This document shows positions 30,104-36,712 of a DNA stretch of 38,249 nucleotides, piece after piece. A program made the translations under genes and the position numbers. The DNA comes from a virus, in IMG/VR virus record IMGVR_UViG_3300023178_000117, positions 1-38,249 of that record, one strand, 5' to 3'. How positions within the stretch are numbered: position 1 is the stretch's first letter; each line of letters opens with the position of its first letter. Below the pieces are notes generated by a model, which saw nothing but the letters and a program-made list of their open reading frames with translations, was not told the origin of the DNA and did no database searches.

Positions 30104-30822
30104 AAAAAATTATATTAAAAGGCAATGCTCATTGGTTTGAGGCTTTTTCTAAACCCATAACAGCATTTAAAGCATTGCCTAAATGGTATAAAGATACTAA
30201 GATTGATGGACCAATTAAACAGGCAATGTTTAACACCAGAAATGATGGCACATTGAAAAAATGTGTTCCATTTCTAGATGCAATGACTGCGGGTTATGTT
30301 ATTACGGCTGCTCAGGATTTTGGTATTAAATTATATTATGATAAGGAAGGAAAACATAATTGGCATTCTGAAAGCCCTGCACCAACTCTTCCACAGATTA
30401 TTTCTTCTCATACATCACCTCAATTGGGGCCGTATTGGAAACCGTTTAAGGATTTTGTGACCTTAAAATATGATAATCCATATGTATTAAACACACCTCC
30501 TGGGTATAGTTTGCTCTATACACCTTTACTAAATAATTTTGAATTACAAAATAAAGGCATTCATTTTTTATCTGGTATAGTTGATGCTGACAGGTTCCCC
30601 ATTGCTGTTGCGCTACCTTTTATTTGTACTAATTTTGATGATGAAATAATAGTAGAAAAAGGTACACCATTGGTTCAGGCAATTCCCATTAAAAAAGAAA
30701 ATTGGGTTATGTCAGAGGCTATTATGGATTCTAATGAATATGAATCTAACTACAATAAATTAACCACAAAATTTAGGGATGCTTATAAAAATATGTTTTG
30801 GAATCAAAGCAAATATAGATAG
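30100..30822 (+). CDS. DUF6065-type protein, 240 aa
   Basis: The protein has FNTRNDGTLKKCVPFLDAMTAGYVITAAQDFGIKLYYD, then PQIISSHTSPQLGP, LNTPPGYSLLYTPLLN and FLSGIVDADRFPIAVALPFIC. I recall this order for the DUF6065 family of marine phages and bacteria. It is beta-rich with Pro/Gly turns. The Cys and Asp residues are conserved-looking, but no reaction is known to me. It starts in an ATGA overlap. Confidence 0.72.
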   Translation: MKKIILKGNAHWFEAFSKPITAFKALPKWYKDTKIDGPIKQAMFNTRNDGTLKKCVPFLDAMTAGYVITAAQDFGIKLYYDKEGKHNWHSESPAPTLPQIISSHTSPQLGPYWKPFKDFVTLKYDNPYVLNTPPGYSLLYTPLLNNFELQNKGIHFLSGIVDADRFPIAVALPFICTNFDDEIIVEKGTPLVQAIPIKKENWVMSEAIMDSNEYESNYNKLTTKFRDAYKNMFWNQSKYR

Positions 30823-30830
30823 GAAAGAAA

Positions 30831-31289
30831 ATGTTTAAATTCATTATACCATTACTTTTAGTTGCAGGGTCGGCCGCGGCAGATAATGTTGATCGCATTA
30901 AGATCTATGACCATACAACAACGGTTGTTACTCAAATCCCTACTACTCAGACCCGTTGTCAGAATGTAGAAGTACCAATCTATCAAGAAGTGCAGAGACA
31001 AGGTGATGCAGCTGGTGGTGCGTTAGCCGGTATGATTATTGGTGGTCTTCTTGGCAAAGGGGTTTCTGGTAATGATGATGGAGCTGCTGCAGGTGCTGTG
31101 ATTGGTGGTCTTATAGGGGCTGACAAAGGCTCTAAGCCTAAGACAGAGCGGCGAATAGTTGGATATGAGACTCAACGTCAATGTAGTGAAGTTGTTGTAT
31201 ATGTGGATGAGAAAGAAGAGCGTTACAGCCACTCTACAATTCGTTTCTATCTGAATGGTAAGCGTTATGTATTGGAATTTATAAAATAG
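30831..31289 (+). CDS. Secreted glycine-zipper protein, 152 aa
   Basis: MFKFIIPLLLVAGSAAAD is a signal peptide, probably cleaved near residue 17. Residues about 61-100 (GGALAGMIIGGLLGKG and GAAAGAVIGGLIGADKG) are two glycine-zipper membrane segments, as in Rick_17kDa/SlyB-type outer-membrane proteins. The flanks are beta-like with two cysteines. It probably inserts in or under the outer membrane of the host and could act in envelope remodelling or superinfection exclusion; that is inference. Confidence 0.75.
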   Translation: MFKFIIPLLLVAGSAAADNVDRIKIYDHTTTVVTQIPTTQTRCQNVEVPIYQEVQRQGDAAGGALAGMIIGGLLGKGVSGNDDGAAAGAVIGGLIGADKGSKPKTERRIVGYETQRQCSEVVVYVDEKEERYSHSTIRFYLNGKRYVLEFIK

Positions 31290-31298
31290 GAGTTTATT

Positions 31299-31511
31299 AT
31301 GGGTTTTGTAATTTTACTAACATTGTTTGCATATGATAATCAAGAGTTCTTAGAAATGGAAAAAGCTAAACGAGCTGAAGGTTATACGTGGCAACAAATC
31401 GAAGGCGGTTGTCGTGAACCATATCCTGGTTTTGTTGAGGGTAAGGATTATATTTCACAGGGGAAAACTGATACACATCCAGGATATGTTTGTCATCAGT
31501 TAACCAAATAA
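31299..31511 (+). CDS. Small hypothetical protein, 70 aa
   Basis: AGGAGTTTATT precedes the ATG. The start MGFVILLTLFAY is hydrophobic and could be a short signal or membrane anchor. The rest is polar with two cysteines (GGCREPYPGF and GYVCHQL). It may form one disulphide if exported. No family is recognised. Confidence 0.58.
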   Translation: MGFVILLTLFAYDNQEFLEMEKAKRAEGYTWQQIEGGCREPYPGFVEGKDYISQGKTDTHPGYVCHQLTK

Positions 31512-31708
31512 TGGCTTGGTTATTGGTATTCATGACATACTGGGATGGTCAGATTATGACAGTTGGTAATGGTGTGTTTGAAACTCATATAGAATGTTTT
31601 GCTGAACGTGAAAAGCTCAGTACTGAGGTTGGTGGTATGAATGGATACTTTCCACCTAACATGCAAGCCATATGTATGAAGATAGAGTTGAAAAAAGATT
31701 CTATATAG
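31511..31708 (+). CDS. Small hypothetical protein, 65 aa
   Basis: The ATG overlaps the upstream TAA (TAATG). The start MAWLLVFMTYW is hydrophobic, and FETHIECFAEREKLSTEVGG and MQAICMKIEL each hold one cysteine. The general plan (short hydrophobic start plus two Cys) recurs in unnamed T4-like phage proteins. The stop is eight bases before the tRNA. Confidence 0.58.
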   Translation: MAWLLVFMTYWDGQIMTVGNGVFETHIECFAEREKLSTEVGGMNGYFPPNMQAICMKIELKKDSI

Positions 31709-31716
31709 GTTATAAT
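31688..31716 (+). promoter_or_regulatory. Promoter-like TTGAAA-17-TATAAT abutting the tRNA
   Basis: TTGAAA (31688-31693) and TATAAT (31711-31716) are spaced 17 bases apart. The -10 ends one base before the mature tRNA 5' end, so transcription from it would begin inside the tRNA. It therefore may serve the downstream genes or be chance. Confidence 0.35.
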
Positions 31717-31793
31717 GATTCCGTAGCTCAACTGGATAGAGCAACTGACTTCTAATCAGTAGGTTGAGGGTTCGAGTCCTTCCGGAATCACCA
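31717..31793 (+). tRNA. tRNA-Arg (anticodon UCU)
   Basis: Full cloverleaf: acceptor GATTCCG / CGGAATC, D-arm with GCTC/GAGC, anticodon stem ACTGA/TCAGT with loop CTTCTAA (anticodon TCT at loop positions 3-5), variable loop AGGTT, T-stem with TTCGAGT, discriminator A and an encoded CCA. It reads AGA, a codon heavily used in this AT-rich genome. Confidence 0.95.
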
Positions 31794-31808
31794 GATAAAG
31801 GTAACGAT

Positions 31809-32024
31809 ATGCAACTAAGTTGGGAAAAAATTAGAGATCCAGAAACATGTGAATTATATCATGTTATGTGGGATCCTATTATATCAAAAGAAGTTGCATC
31901 AATACATAAGGTAAAATTTAAAAAACCTTATCAAGTAAAAATATTAGATAGAGTACCTTGGCATCGTAAAACACTTAAACAGGCTAAAGCAGATTGTGAA
32001 TGGATATATGGCAACACAAAATAG
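31809..32024 (+). CDS. Small hypothetical protein, 71 aa
   Basis: ATG 31809 has AAAGG upstream and starts 15 bases after the tRNA end; an in-frame ATG at 31764 would lie inside the tRNA. It encodes 71 residues, MQLSWEKIRDPETCELYHVMWDP then a basic KVKFKKPYQVKILDRVPWHRK. The function is unknown. It overlaps the sulfotransferase-like gene. Confidence 0.58.
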   Translation: MQLSWEKIRDPETCELYHVMWDPIISKEVASIHKVKFKKPYQVKILDRVPWHRKTLKQAKADCEWIYGNTK

Positions 32025-32622
32025 TTTTATGATCTTTGGTCTACAACGATCTGGTACAACATTTCTTGAAAAACTTATTACATATAACTATGATGCAACG
32101 GTTGCCAACGGATCTATATGGAAACATCAGTTAGAAGTTCCGGATAGTGATATACCATCTGTAGCAATTATTAAATCTCCATATACATGGGTTGAGTCTA
32201 TAGCATGGCGTGAACCAGCAGACATTGCAAAAACATATCCTGAGGTTACAGAACCCGGAAAAATAATGATAGACAATTCTTATGGTGAATGTATCTTAAA
32301 TCTTCATAATTTAATAAACCTATATTGCAAATGGTTTAATAATTGGTATGAATCAGCCACACATTTTTTTAGATATGAAGATCTTCTGGTTGCTCAAGAC
32401 CAACAAATCCAATTGGGTCGTTTAGATTTTGTAAGACCTTATGATGATTGGGAGGCTCCTGCATATGGAAGCCTGTTTATGTCTGAAGGATTTAAGGGTG
32501 AAGATCTTTTTTATTATAAAAGCCAAACGCCCAAACATCTCACAGACAACCACATTGATATTATAAATGATGTCTTGGGGAATGATTTTTTTAACGAGAC
32601 TAAGTATAAGAGGATAAGATGA
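32008..32622 (+). CDS. Sulfotransferase-like protein
   Basis: I chose ATG 32008 (204 aa); GTG 31996 is possible. FMIFGLQRSGTTFLEKLI contains the P-loop-like QRSGTT motif that binds the 5'-phosphosulfate part of PAPS in sulfotransferases. AIIKSPYTWVESIAWREP corresponds to the second (3'-phosphate) motif region, and FFRYEDLL follows. A role in sulfating a sugar or host molecule is inferred from the family. It needs host PAPS. It lies a few kilobases after the glycan cluster. Confidence 0.72.
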   Translation: MATQNSFMIFGLQRSGTTFLEKLITYNYDATVANGSIWKHQLEVPDSDIPSVAIIKSPYTWVESIAWREPADIAKTYPEVTEPGKIMIDNSYGECILNLHNLINLYCKWFNNWYESATHFFRYEDLLVAQDQQIQLGRLDFVRPYDDWEAPAYGSLFMSEGFKGEDLFYYKSQTPKHLTDNHIDIINDVLGNDFFNETKYKRIR

Positions 32623-32831
32623 CACAAGTTCTAGTATATAACACAGGACCTGGAACTGAATTCCAGAGAGTTATGATTGGCGAGACGACTCTAGAAATGG
32701 CACTCCGAAACTACCTAGATCAGGATCCTGAGCTAAGAGAAACCAAAAAAGCTGAATTTGAAGCTAATGGCCGCGCAATATTTAACCGTACTGCTGAAGA
32801 ATATGAAATAGAATTAAAAGAAAATTCTTAA
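32619..32831 (+). CDS. Hypothetical protein, 70 aa
   Basis: It starts in the ATGA overlap with the sulfotransferase gene. It encodes 70 residues: MTQVLVYNTGPGTEFQRVMIGE then a charged helix ending EEYEIELKENS. No known motif. It is the last gene of this unit and precedes a terminator-like hairpin. Confidence 0.6.
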   Translation: MTQVLVYNTGPGTEFQRVMIGETTLEMALRNYLDQDPELRETKKAEFEANGRAIFNRTAEEYEIELKENS

Positions 32832-32855
32832 AAAATTATAACCCATTGATTTTAA

Positions 32856-32892
32856 ACGAAAACAAAATGCACTTTTCTGCACTTTTTTTCGT
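32856..32892 (+). terminator. Imperfect terminator-like hairpin with T-run
   Basis: ACGAAAA pairs with TTTTCGT, then after one bulge AAA with TTT and, beyond one mismatch, TGCA with TGCA around a CTTTTC loop. The right arm holds a run of seven T. The hairpin separates the sulfotransferase unit from the next promoter. Confidence 0.45.
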
Positions 32893-32900
32893 GTGCCCGG

Positions 32901-32938
32901 GGTGAAATCTCTGAAATAATCATTATATTAATAATATA
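32901..32938 (+). promoter_or_regulatory. Weak -35 promoter with perfect dyad
   Basis: TATATT (32924-32929) begins a perfect TATATTA-A-TAATATA dyad (32924-32938). The base block 17 upstream is only GGTGAA, a poor -35. The leader AGATGAAGGAGATCAAAATG is like the other dyad promoters. Confidence 0.65.
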
Positions 32939-32955
32939 AGATGAAGGAGATCAAA

Positions 32956-33273
32956 ATGGAAATCATCGTAAAACATATGGATCGTAACGAAGTAACAGGT
33001 GATATGGAAGGATATACATCTGTAGCGAAGGTTGATGTATCTGATTTTGTTAATCATGGTACCAATGAAATGTTGGAGTATGCATTCCGTTGGACTAACA
33101 ACGTAATGGGTAGCTGGTCTAAGAAGATTGGTGAAGATGCTAATGATGATGTAACAGTTCTTGTTGAGCGTGAAGATGGTTTGGGACTTCGTTCTACATC
33201 AGTATTTGATCGTATGGAGCTTGACGGTGTTGAGTACGAAGTTGGTATGGTAGGATTCAAGGAGGTAGCATAA
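32956..33273 (+). CDS. Hypothetical early-type protein, 105 aa
   Basis: AAGGAG lies six bases before ATG 32956; an in-frame start at 32941 would precede that site. It encodes MEIIVKHMDRNEVTGDMEGY then VAKVDVSDFVNHG, with a beta-rich C-terminus (DGVEYEVGMVGFKEV). No motif. First gene of a run of nine small overlapping genes ending at the halogenase. Confidence 0.62.
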   Translation: MEIIVKHMDRNEVTGDMEGYTSVAKVDVSDFVNHGTNEMLEYAFRWTNNVMGSWSKKIGEDANDDVTVLVEREDGLGLRSTSVFDRMELDGVEYEVGMVGFKEVA

Positions 33274-33560
33274 TGTCTATTAAAGTAATGCATGAGCAAA
33301 AAGAAAATCGTCGGAATGGCAACATAGAAGGTGAGACAATTTATTTTGAATCATCAGGCTGGTGGGGTAGTGGTCCTATCTCATTCCGCCGTAGATATGG
33401 TTCTTGGTCAATGTCTACAACATCAGGTGGTCAAAGCCAAGGCATTGATGTTCTTGATCAGATTCGTGAAATGAAAGCAATGTTAGATTATGCCGAATCA
33501 GCTATCTTAGAGTATCGTGCAGTTGAGCAAGAGTATGACGGTCTGGAGATCGTGGAGTAA
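33273..33560 (+). CDS. Hypothetical protein, 95 aa
   Basis: The TAATG overlap couples it to the upstream gene, with GGAGG just before. It encodes a Gly/Ser/Trp-rich N-terminal half (ETIYFESSGWWGSGPISFRRRYGSWSMS) and a C-terminal helix (LDQIREMKAMLDYAESAILEYRAVE). The two-part layout is clear but no family is recognised. Confidence 0.6.
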   Translation: MSIKVMHEQKENRRNGNIEGETIYFESSGWWGSGPISFRRRYGSWSMSTTSGGQSQGIDVLDQIREMKAMLDYAESAILEYRAVEQEYDGLEIVE

Positions 33561-33793
33561 TGAGATATGTTGAATTCGAAGGAGAAGAATATGATGCTCG
33601 GCATGGAGGTCCTTTTGATCGCGGATCGGCTGATTCGTATTATGGTCGTCGCTTTGATCCTCATTTTTTTATCGGCGCAACTAATACTACACCTCGCGTA
33701 GATAGATCGGGAATGTCTGATCGTCAAGTGGAGGAGTATTATAAGGGTTATGCTTATAATGAATCCACTGGAGATAAAAAGGATTGGGGATGA
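33560..33793 (+). CDS. Conserved small phage protein, 77 aa
   Basis: It is coupled by TAATG. The ARHGGPFDRGSADSYYGRRFDPHFF block is one I recall from many T4-like phages, with DRG-ADSYYGR nearly invariant; the tail has EEYYKGYAYNE. The function is unknown but conservation is likely. It overlaps the next gene (ATGA). Confidence 0.7.
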   Translation: MRYVEFEGEEYDARHGGPFDRGSADSYYGRRFDPHFFIGATNTTPRVDRSGMSDRQVEEYYKGYAYNESTGDKKDWG

Positions 33794-33978
33794 AGTTCGT
33801 TCATGATAACCAGCCAGATAAGGTATACTATATCACCGAGTCTTGGCATGGTGGCGGAGCAACAATGAAAGAACACTTTAACGGTTGCTTTCGTACTAAA
33901 ATTGAGTTAAACTCTAATGAGTATAAAAAAATGTTAGAAAGGTTGGCTGAGAATGGCTGGAAAGAATCTATTCGCTAG
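33790..33978 (+). CDS. Small hypothetical protein, 62 aa
   Basis: I placed the start at ATG 33790 (ATGA overlap); an upstream TTG is less likely. MKFVHDNQPDKVYYITESWHGGGATMKEHFNG is followed by a helix KIELNSNEYKKMLERLAENGWKES. No motif is recognised. Its end overlaps the next gene by 26 bases. Confidence 0.6.
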   Translation: MKFVHDNQPDKVYYITESWHGGGATMKEHFNGCFRTKIELNSNEYKKMLERLAENGWKESIR

Positions 33979-34195
33979 TGAGTTGAAAAAAGAGCTTACA
34001 AAGTTTCGTAATGCGGAAAAGCGTAAGCAGGCTACCTTTATGAAGAAACAGGCTCGTCAGGCTAAAGTAAAGCGTGAGGATCGTTCTATGCTTCGTAAAG
34101 AAGAGATGCATTGGACTGATGCATCTAAGTATGCTAAACAATATTATGGAGAGACCTTCTATGAAACAACAAGACATGATAACGATTGGGATTAA
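33953..34195 (+). CDS. Basic hypothetical protein, 80 aa
   Basis: The ATG lies inside the upstream gene. Residues 1-50 are strongly basic and helical (ELKKELTKFRNAEKRKQATFMKKQ), then a polar tail with aromatic residues. It could bind nucleic acid, by composition only. The stop codon is inside a 12-bp inverted repeat and the next gene starts 35 bases before its end. Confidence 0.6.
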   Translation: MAGKNLFASELKKELTKFRNAEKRKQATFMKKQARQAKVKREDRSMLRKEEMHWTDASKYAKQYYGETFYETTRHDNDWD

Positions 34196-34310
34196 GGCAA
34201 TAGGTGTTATTGCCTTAATTGGATTTGGGGTTTGGTATACAATACATGTATGGTCAGATTGTCTTCAAGAAAATTCTTTTTTAACATGTGGAAGGATGTT
34301 GTATAAATGA
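34161..34310 (+). CDS. Small membrane protein, 49 aa
   Basis: GGAGAG lies seven bases before ATG 34161. A single hydrophobic segment ITIGIKAIGVIALIGFGVWYTI (about residues 7-28) is followed by a short tail with two cysteines (DCLQENSFLTCGRML). It may be a holin-like or host-envelope protein, but nothing more can be said. A perfect 12-bp hairpin overlaps its first codons. Confidence 0.58.
   Translation: MKQQDMITIGIKAIGVIALIGFGVWYTIHVWSDCLQENSFLTCGRMLYK
34191..34219 (+). other. Perfect 12-bp hairpin spanning a stop codon and a coding start
   Basis: ATTAAGGCAATA (34191-34202) pairs with TATTGCCTTAAT (34208-34219) around a GGTGT loop. It lies at the stop codon of the basic 80-aa gene and inside the membrane-protein gene, where it encodes part of the membrane segment. 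No T-tract follows. Confidence 0.5.
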
Positions 34311-34459
34311 GTGATACTCGGCAACTAGAAATGAAATTGCATGAGCAGGCTGATCAGATTGGTTACCTGCGTCATGAAGTAGCTAAGCTAAAGCAACAGC
34401 TTGAAAAGAGTGATGCTATTCTTAAGAATCTCTGTGAAAGGTTATATGTGCAGGGATGA
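34307..34459 (+). CDS. Small coiled-coil protein, 50 aa
   Basis: It starts in an ATGA overlap. The 50 residues include MSDTRQLEMKLHEQADQIGYLRHEVAKLKQQLEKSDAIL, a regular heptad pattern like a short leucine-zipper. It ends with a single Cys. Such proteins may dimerise or act as adaptors; the function is unknown. It overlaps the next gene by four bases. Confidence 0.62.
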   Translation: MSDTRQLEMKLHEQADQIGYLRHEVAKLKQQLEKSDAILKNLCERLYVQG

Positions 34460-34764
34460 CCGGAATTTTTTATGATACAAAGGAAATGGAAATGATTTTA
34501 CAAGAACAAGAGGACGGTACTATGACATATGATCGTAGCTGGATGATTCAGGAATTGCATAAGCGGGTCTGTCGTGTAATCTTTACTAAGGTTAATGGTG
34601 AAACGCGGGATATGCAATGCACTCTAATGGAATCAGCATTAACCACTGCTGGTGATAAACATGATCCTAAACGCCAGCGCAATGAAGATACAATTGCTGT
34701 TTGGGATACTCTAAAATGTGAATGGCGTTCATTCCGTGTAGATCGCGTAATTTCATTTACATAA
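34456..34764 (+). CDS. WYL_2 / DUF2693-like protein, 102 aa
   Basis: It starts in the ATGA overlap. RVIFTKVNGETRDMQCTLMESA and DTIAVWDTLKCEWRSFRVDRVISF match the SH3-like WYL_2 (DUF2693) family I know from phages. The protein is preceded by a short helical N-terminus. WYL-type domains often sense ligands or bind nucleic acid; the phage family has no known activity. Confidence 0.75.
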   Translation: MTGIFYDTKEMEMILQEQEDGTMTYDRSWMIQELHKRVCRVIFTKVNGETRDMQCTLMESALTTAGDKHDPKRQRNEDTIAVWDTLKCEWRSFRVDRVISFT

Positions 34765-34772
34765 ATATAATC

Positions 34773-34961
34773 ATGTTTGATATAATTTGGATACTTTTCG
34801 CTGCGGCTTCTTTCTGTTCCTTTATGATCGGTAGATCATGGAGTAATAGATTTCCGCCCGAATTCATCATTGAGAATACTATAGAGTATTTAATCGCCGA
34901 AGGCTATATACATGCCGAACGAACCGAAGATGGCGAATGGGAAATAAGTAAAGTAGATTAA
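34773..34961 (+). CDS. Small membrane-anchored protein, 62 aa
   Basis: I chose ATG 34773, nine bases after the upstream stop. MFDIIWILFAAASFCSFMIGRSW is a hydrophobic N-terminus followed by a soluble region IIENTIEYLIAEGYIHAERTEDGEWEISKVD. A CATAAATA octamer lies just before it but leaves no leader. It overlaps the halogenase gene by one base (TAATG). The function is unknown. Confidence 0.6.
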   Translation: MFDIIWILFAAASFCSFMIGRSWSNRFPPEFIIENTIEYLIAEGYIHAERTEDGEWEISKVD

Positions 34962-36127
34962 TGAAAAAACTTGCAATTGTCGGTAAAGGCACCATTGGCT
35001 GCCTTGCCATTAATTATTTTTTACAACGTACTGATTGGCATATTGATTGGATATTTGATAGTAGTATTCCTACTACATCAGTTGGCGAAGGAACTACATT
35101 AGCAGTTGCAAAACTTTTACAAACATTTGATTGGACCAATAATGCTATGTCGGAATTTAATGCGGTTCCTAAATTAGGCATTTATAAAAAAAATTGGACT
35201 GAGGAAACGTTTTCACACTCTTTTCCTTTTGGTGAATTTGGTATCCACATGTCCGCAGTTGATCTCCAAAATAAGATATATGATTTTGTAAAAACCTCAC
35301 CACGCATTAATATTATTAACATGTATGTAGAGAATCCAAATGATCTTGACGCTGATCATGTAATGATTTGTTCTGGCTCTCCTAAAGATTATAGTGATTA
35401 TACACCACTTGATCATGTATCGGTTGACAGTTGTTTTGTGACACAGTGTTATTGGGATCGCCCAGAATTTATGGAAACATTAACTATAGCCCGGCCCTAT
35501 GGTTGGGTGTTTGGCATCCCCATACAGAATAGATGTTCTATTGGTTATCTTTATAATTCTAATTATACTTCTCTGTCAAATATAAAGAAGGATGTACAAA
35601 GTGTATTTGAAGATTTTGGTTTGACACCAAGTGATACTACAAATCATATACAATTTAAAAGTTATTATAAAAATAATAATTTTTCAAATAAAGTTGTATA
35701 TAACGGCAATGCATCATTTTTTGTAGAACCATTAGAAGCAACAACGTCAGCTTCAGCCATTAAGATAATGAATACAGCATTAAATTTATGGCACGGTGTG
35801 TTTCCATCCGAGTTTGCACAGAACCTATATGAAAATGAAATTAATGCCGTTGAGTCAATCATATGCATGCATTATATGTCAGGCTCTACATTTAAAAACG
35901 ATTTCTGGAATGACGCAAAAAAACGTTCCACACAAAAATTACAAAAAGATTTTAAAGAAGGATCTGAGTTTAGTAACATAGTCAAATTGGTTACCAAAGA
36001 AAATATAGATCATATGGAGATGATGAACATTGAACTTGGTACATGGGAAGCCCAAAGTTATAAATTTAACATTGAAAGACTTGGTATCAAAGACACTTTA
36101 ATTGAAATGGCTAAAAATAATTCGTGA
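34961..36127 (+). CDS. Tryptophan-halogenase-like flavoprotein
   Basis: The 388-residue protein shows IVGKGTIGCLA (Gly8-x-Gly10-x-x-Gly13, FAD-binding), TTSVGEGTT, and Lys71 in PKLGIYKKNW, in the place of the catalytic Lys of PrnA-type halogenases. GWVFGIPIQNRCSIGYLY corresponds to the WxWxIP motif, but the second Trp is Phe184. FFVEPLEATTSASAI follows as the second FAD block. It is shorter than bacterial enzymes (about 510-540 aa). Halogenase activity is therefore uncertain; related proteins occur in other marine phages. A flavin reductase is not seen nearby. Confidence 0.8.
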   Translation: MKKLAIVGKGTIGCLAINYFLQRTDWHIDWIFDSSIPTTSVGEGTTLAVAKLLQTFDWTNNAMSEFNAVPKLGIYKKNWTEETFSHSFPFGEFGIHMSAVDLQNKIYDFVKTSPRINIINMYVENPNDLDADHVMICSGSPKDYSDYTPLDHVSVDSCFVTQCYWDRPEFMETLTIARPYGWVFGIPIQNRCSIGYLYNSNYTSLSNIKKDVQSVFEDFGLTPSDTTNHIQFKSYYKNNNFSNKVVYNGNASFFVEPLEATTSASAIKIMNTALNLWHGVFPSEFAQNLYENEINAVESIICMHYMSGSTFKNDFWNDAKKRSTQKLQKDFKEGSEFSNIVKLVTKENIDHMEMMNIELGTWEAQSYKFNIERLGIKDTLIEMAKNNS

Positions 36128-36152
36128 CATTTGTTTCGTTTGATGTTATAAT
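36124..36152 (+). promoter_or_regulatory. Sigma-70-like promoter for the gp33 operon
   Basis: GTGACA (36124-36129), 17-base spacer and TATAAT (36147-36152), followed by AAATTA as at 18865. The -35 overlaps the halogenase stop. The next gene has GGAGGATAC before its ATG. Confidence 0.75.
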
Positions 36153-36175
36153 AAATTATATGTTGGAGGATACAA

Positions 36176-36712
36176 ATGGTCAAACCTTTAAAGAAGAAAA
36201 GAGTTCTCACACCAAAGCAAAAAGAAGAGTTGACACTTCGTTTGGAAAAAGCACGGGCAGCTAAGGGCCCCGCTAAGAATGTCAGCGTACATGAATCCAT
36301 TAGAGATCTGACTGATGATCATCCATTATCACCTAAGAAGGTTCGTAAATGGATTAAGGATCAGCAATTGAAACTTCGGGCCATGAAGGCGTTGAAGAAT
36401 TCTAATGACCGTAAGGAAAAAGCTGCATATCATGTTGAAGAAGGTTATCTACATAATATGCAGGCCTATATTAGAACTGGTATCTGGCTTGATAATAGAG
36501 CAGGCGCTGATAGAGAACAAAAAGTAAAATTACGTTGTACACATTTAGCTTATGATAAGAATGGCAATGTAAAAAGAACATTAGGCGTCTACTATCCTGA
36601 TTTAGGAGGTGAGTGGACTTTAGAAATGGAATTAGGAAATAATGCAGGAAGAAAGATTTCTAACAAAGGCAAGGTTCACAAAGCTCGTAGAAAGAATCGT
36701 AAAAGAGCATAA
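36176..36712 (+). CDS. Basic helical protein upstream of gp33, 178 aa
   Basis: GGAGGATAC precedes the ATG. The N-terminus is very basic (MVKPLKKKRVLTPKQKEELTLRLEKARAAKG), with a helix-turn region LSPKKVRKWIKDQQLKLRAMK. The C-terminal half is beta-rich (KVKLRCTHLAYDKNGNVKRTLGVYYPDLGGEWTL), ending in a second basic tail. Proteins of this type lie before gp33 in other T4-like phages as I remember. A DNA-binding role is plausible. It overlaps gp33 by 71 bases. Confidence 0.68.
   Translation: MVKPLKKKRVLTPKQKEELTLRLEKARAAKGPAKNVSVHESIRDLTDDHPLSPKKVRKWIKDQQLKLRAMKALKNSNDRKEKAAYHVEEGYLHNMQAYIRTGIWLDNRAGADREQKVKLRCTHLAYDKNGNVKRTLGVYYPDLGGEWTLEMELGNNAGRKISNKGKVHKARRKNRKRA

Noticed and set aside
31764-31808. 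Extended N-terminus of the 71-aa gene into the tRNA
   Set aside because: It would translate part of tRNA-Arg. ATG 31809 with AAAGG upstream is a better start.
32868-32886. Direct repeat TGCACTTTT/TGCACTTTT as a regulatory repeat
   Set aside because: It is explained by the imperfect terminator-like hairpin at 32856-32892.
34760-34767. CATAAATA before the 62-aa membrane protein
   Set aside because: It is one base off consensus and only five bases before the ATG, leaving no leader.
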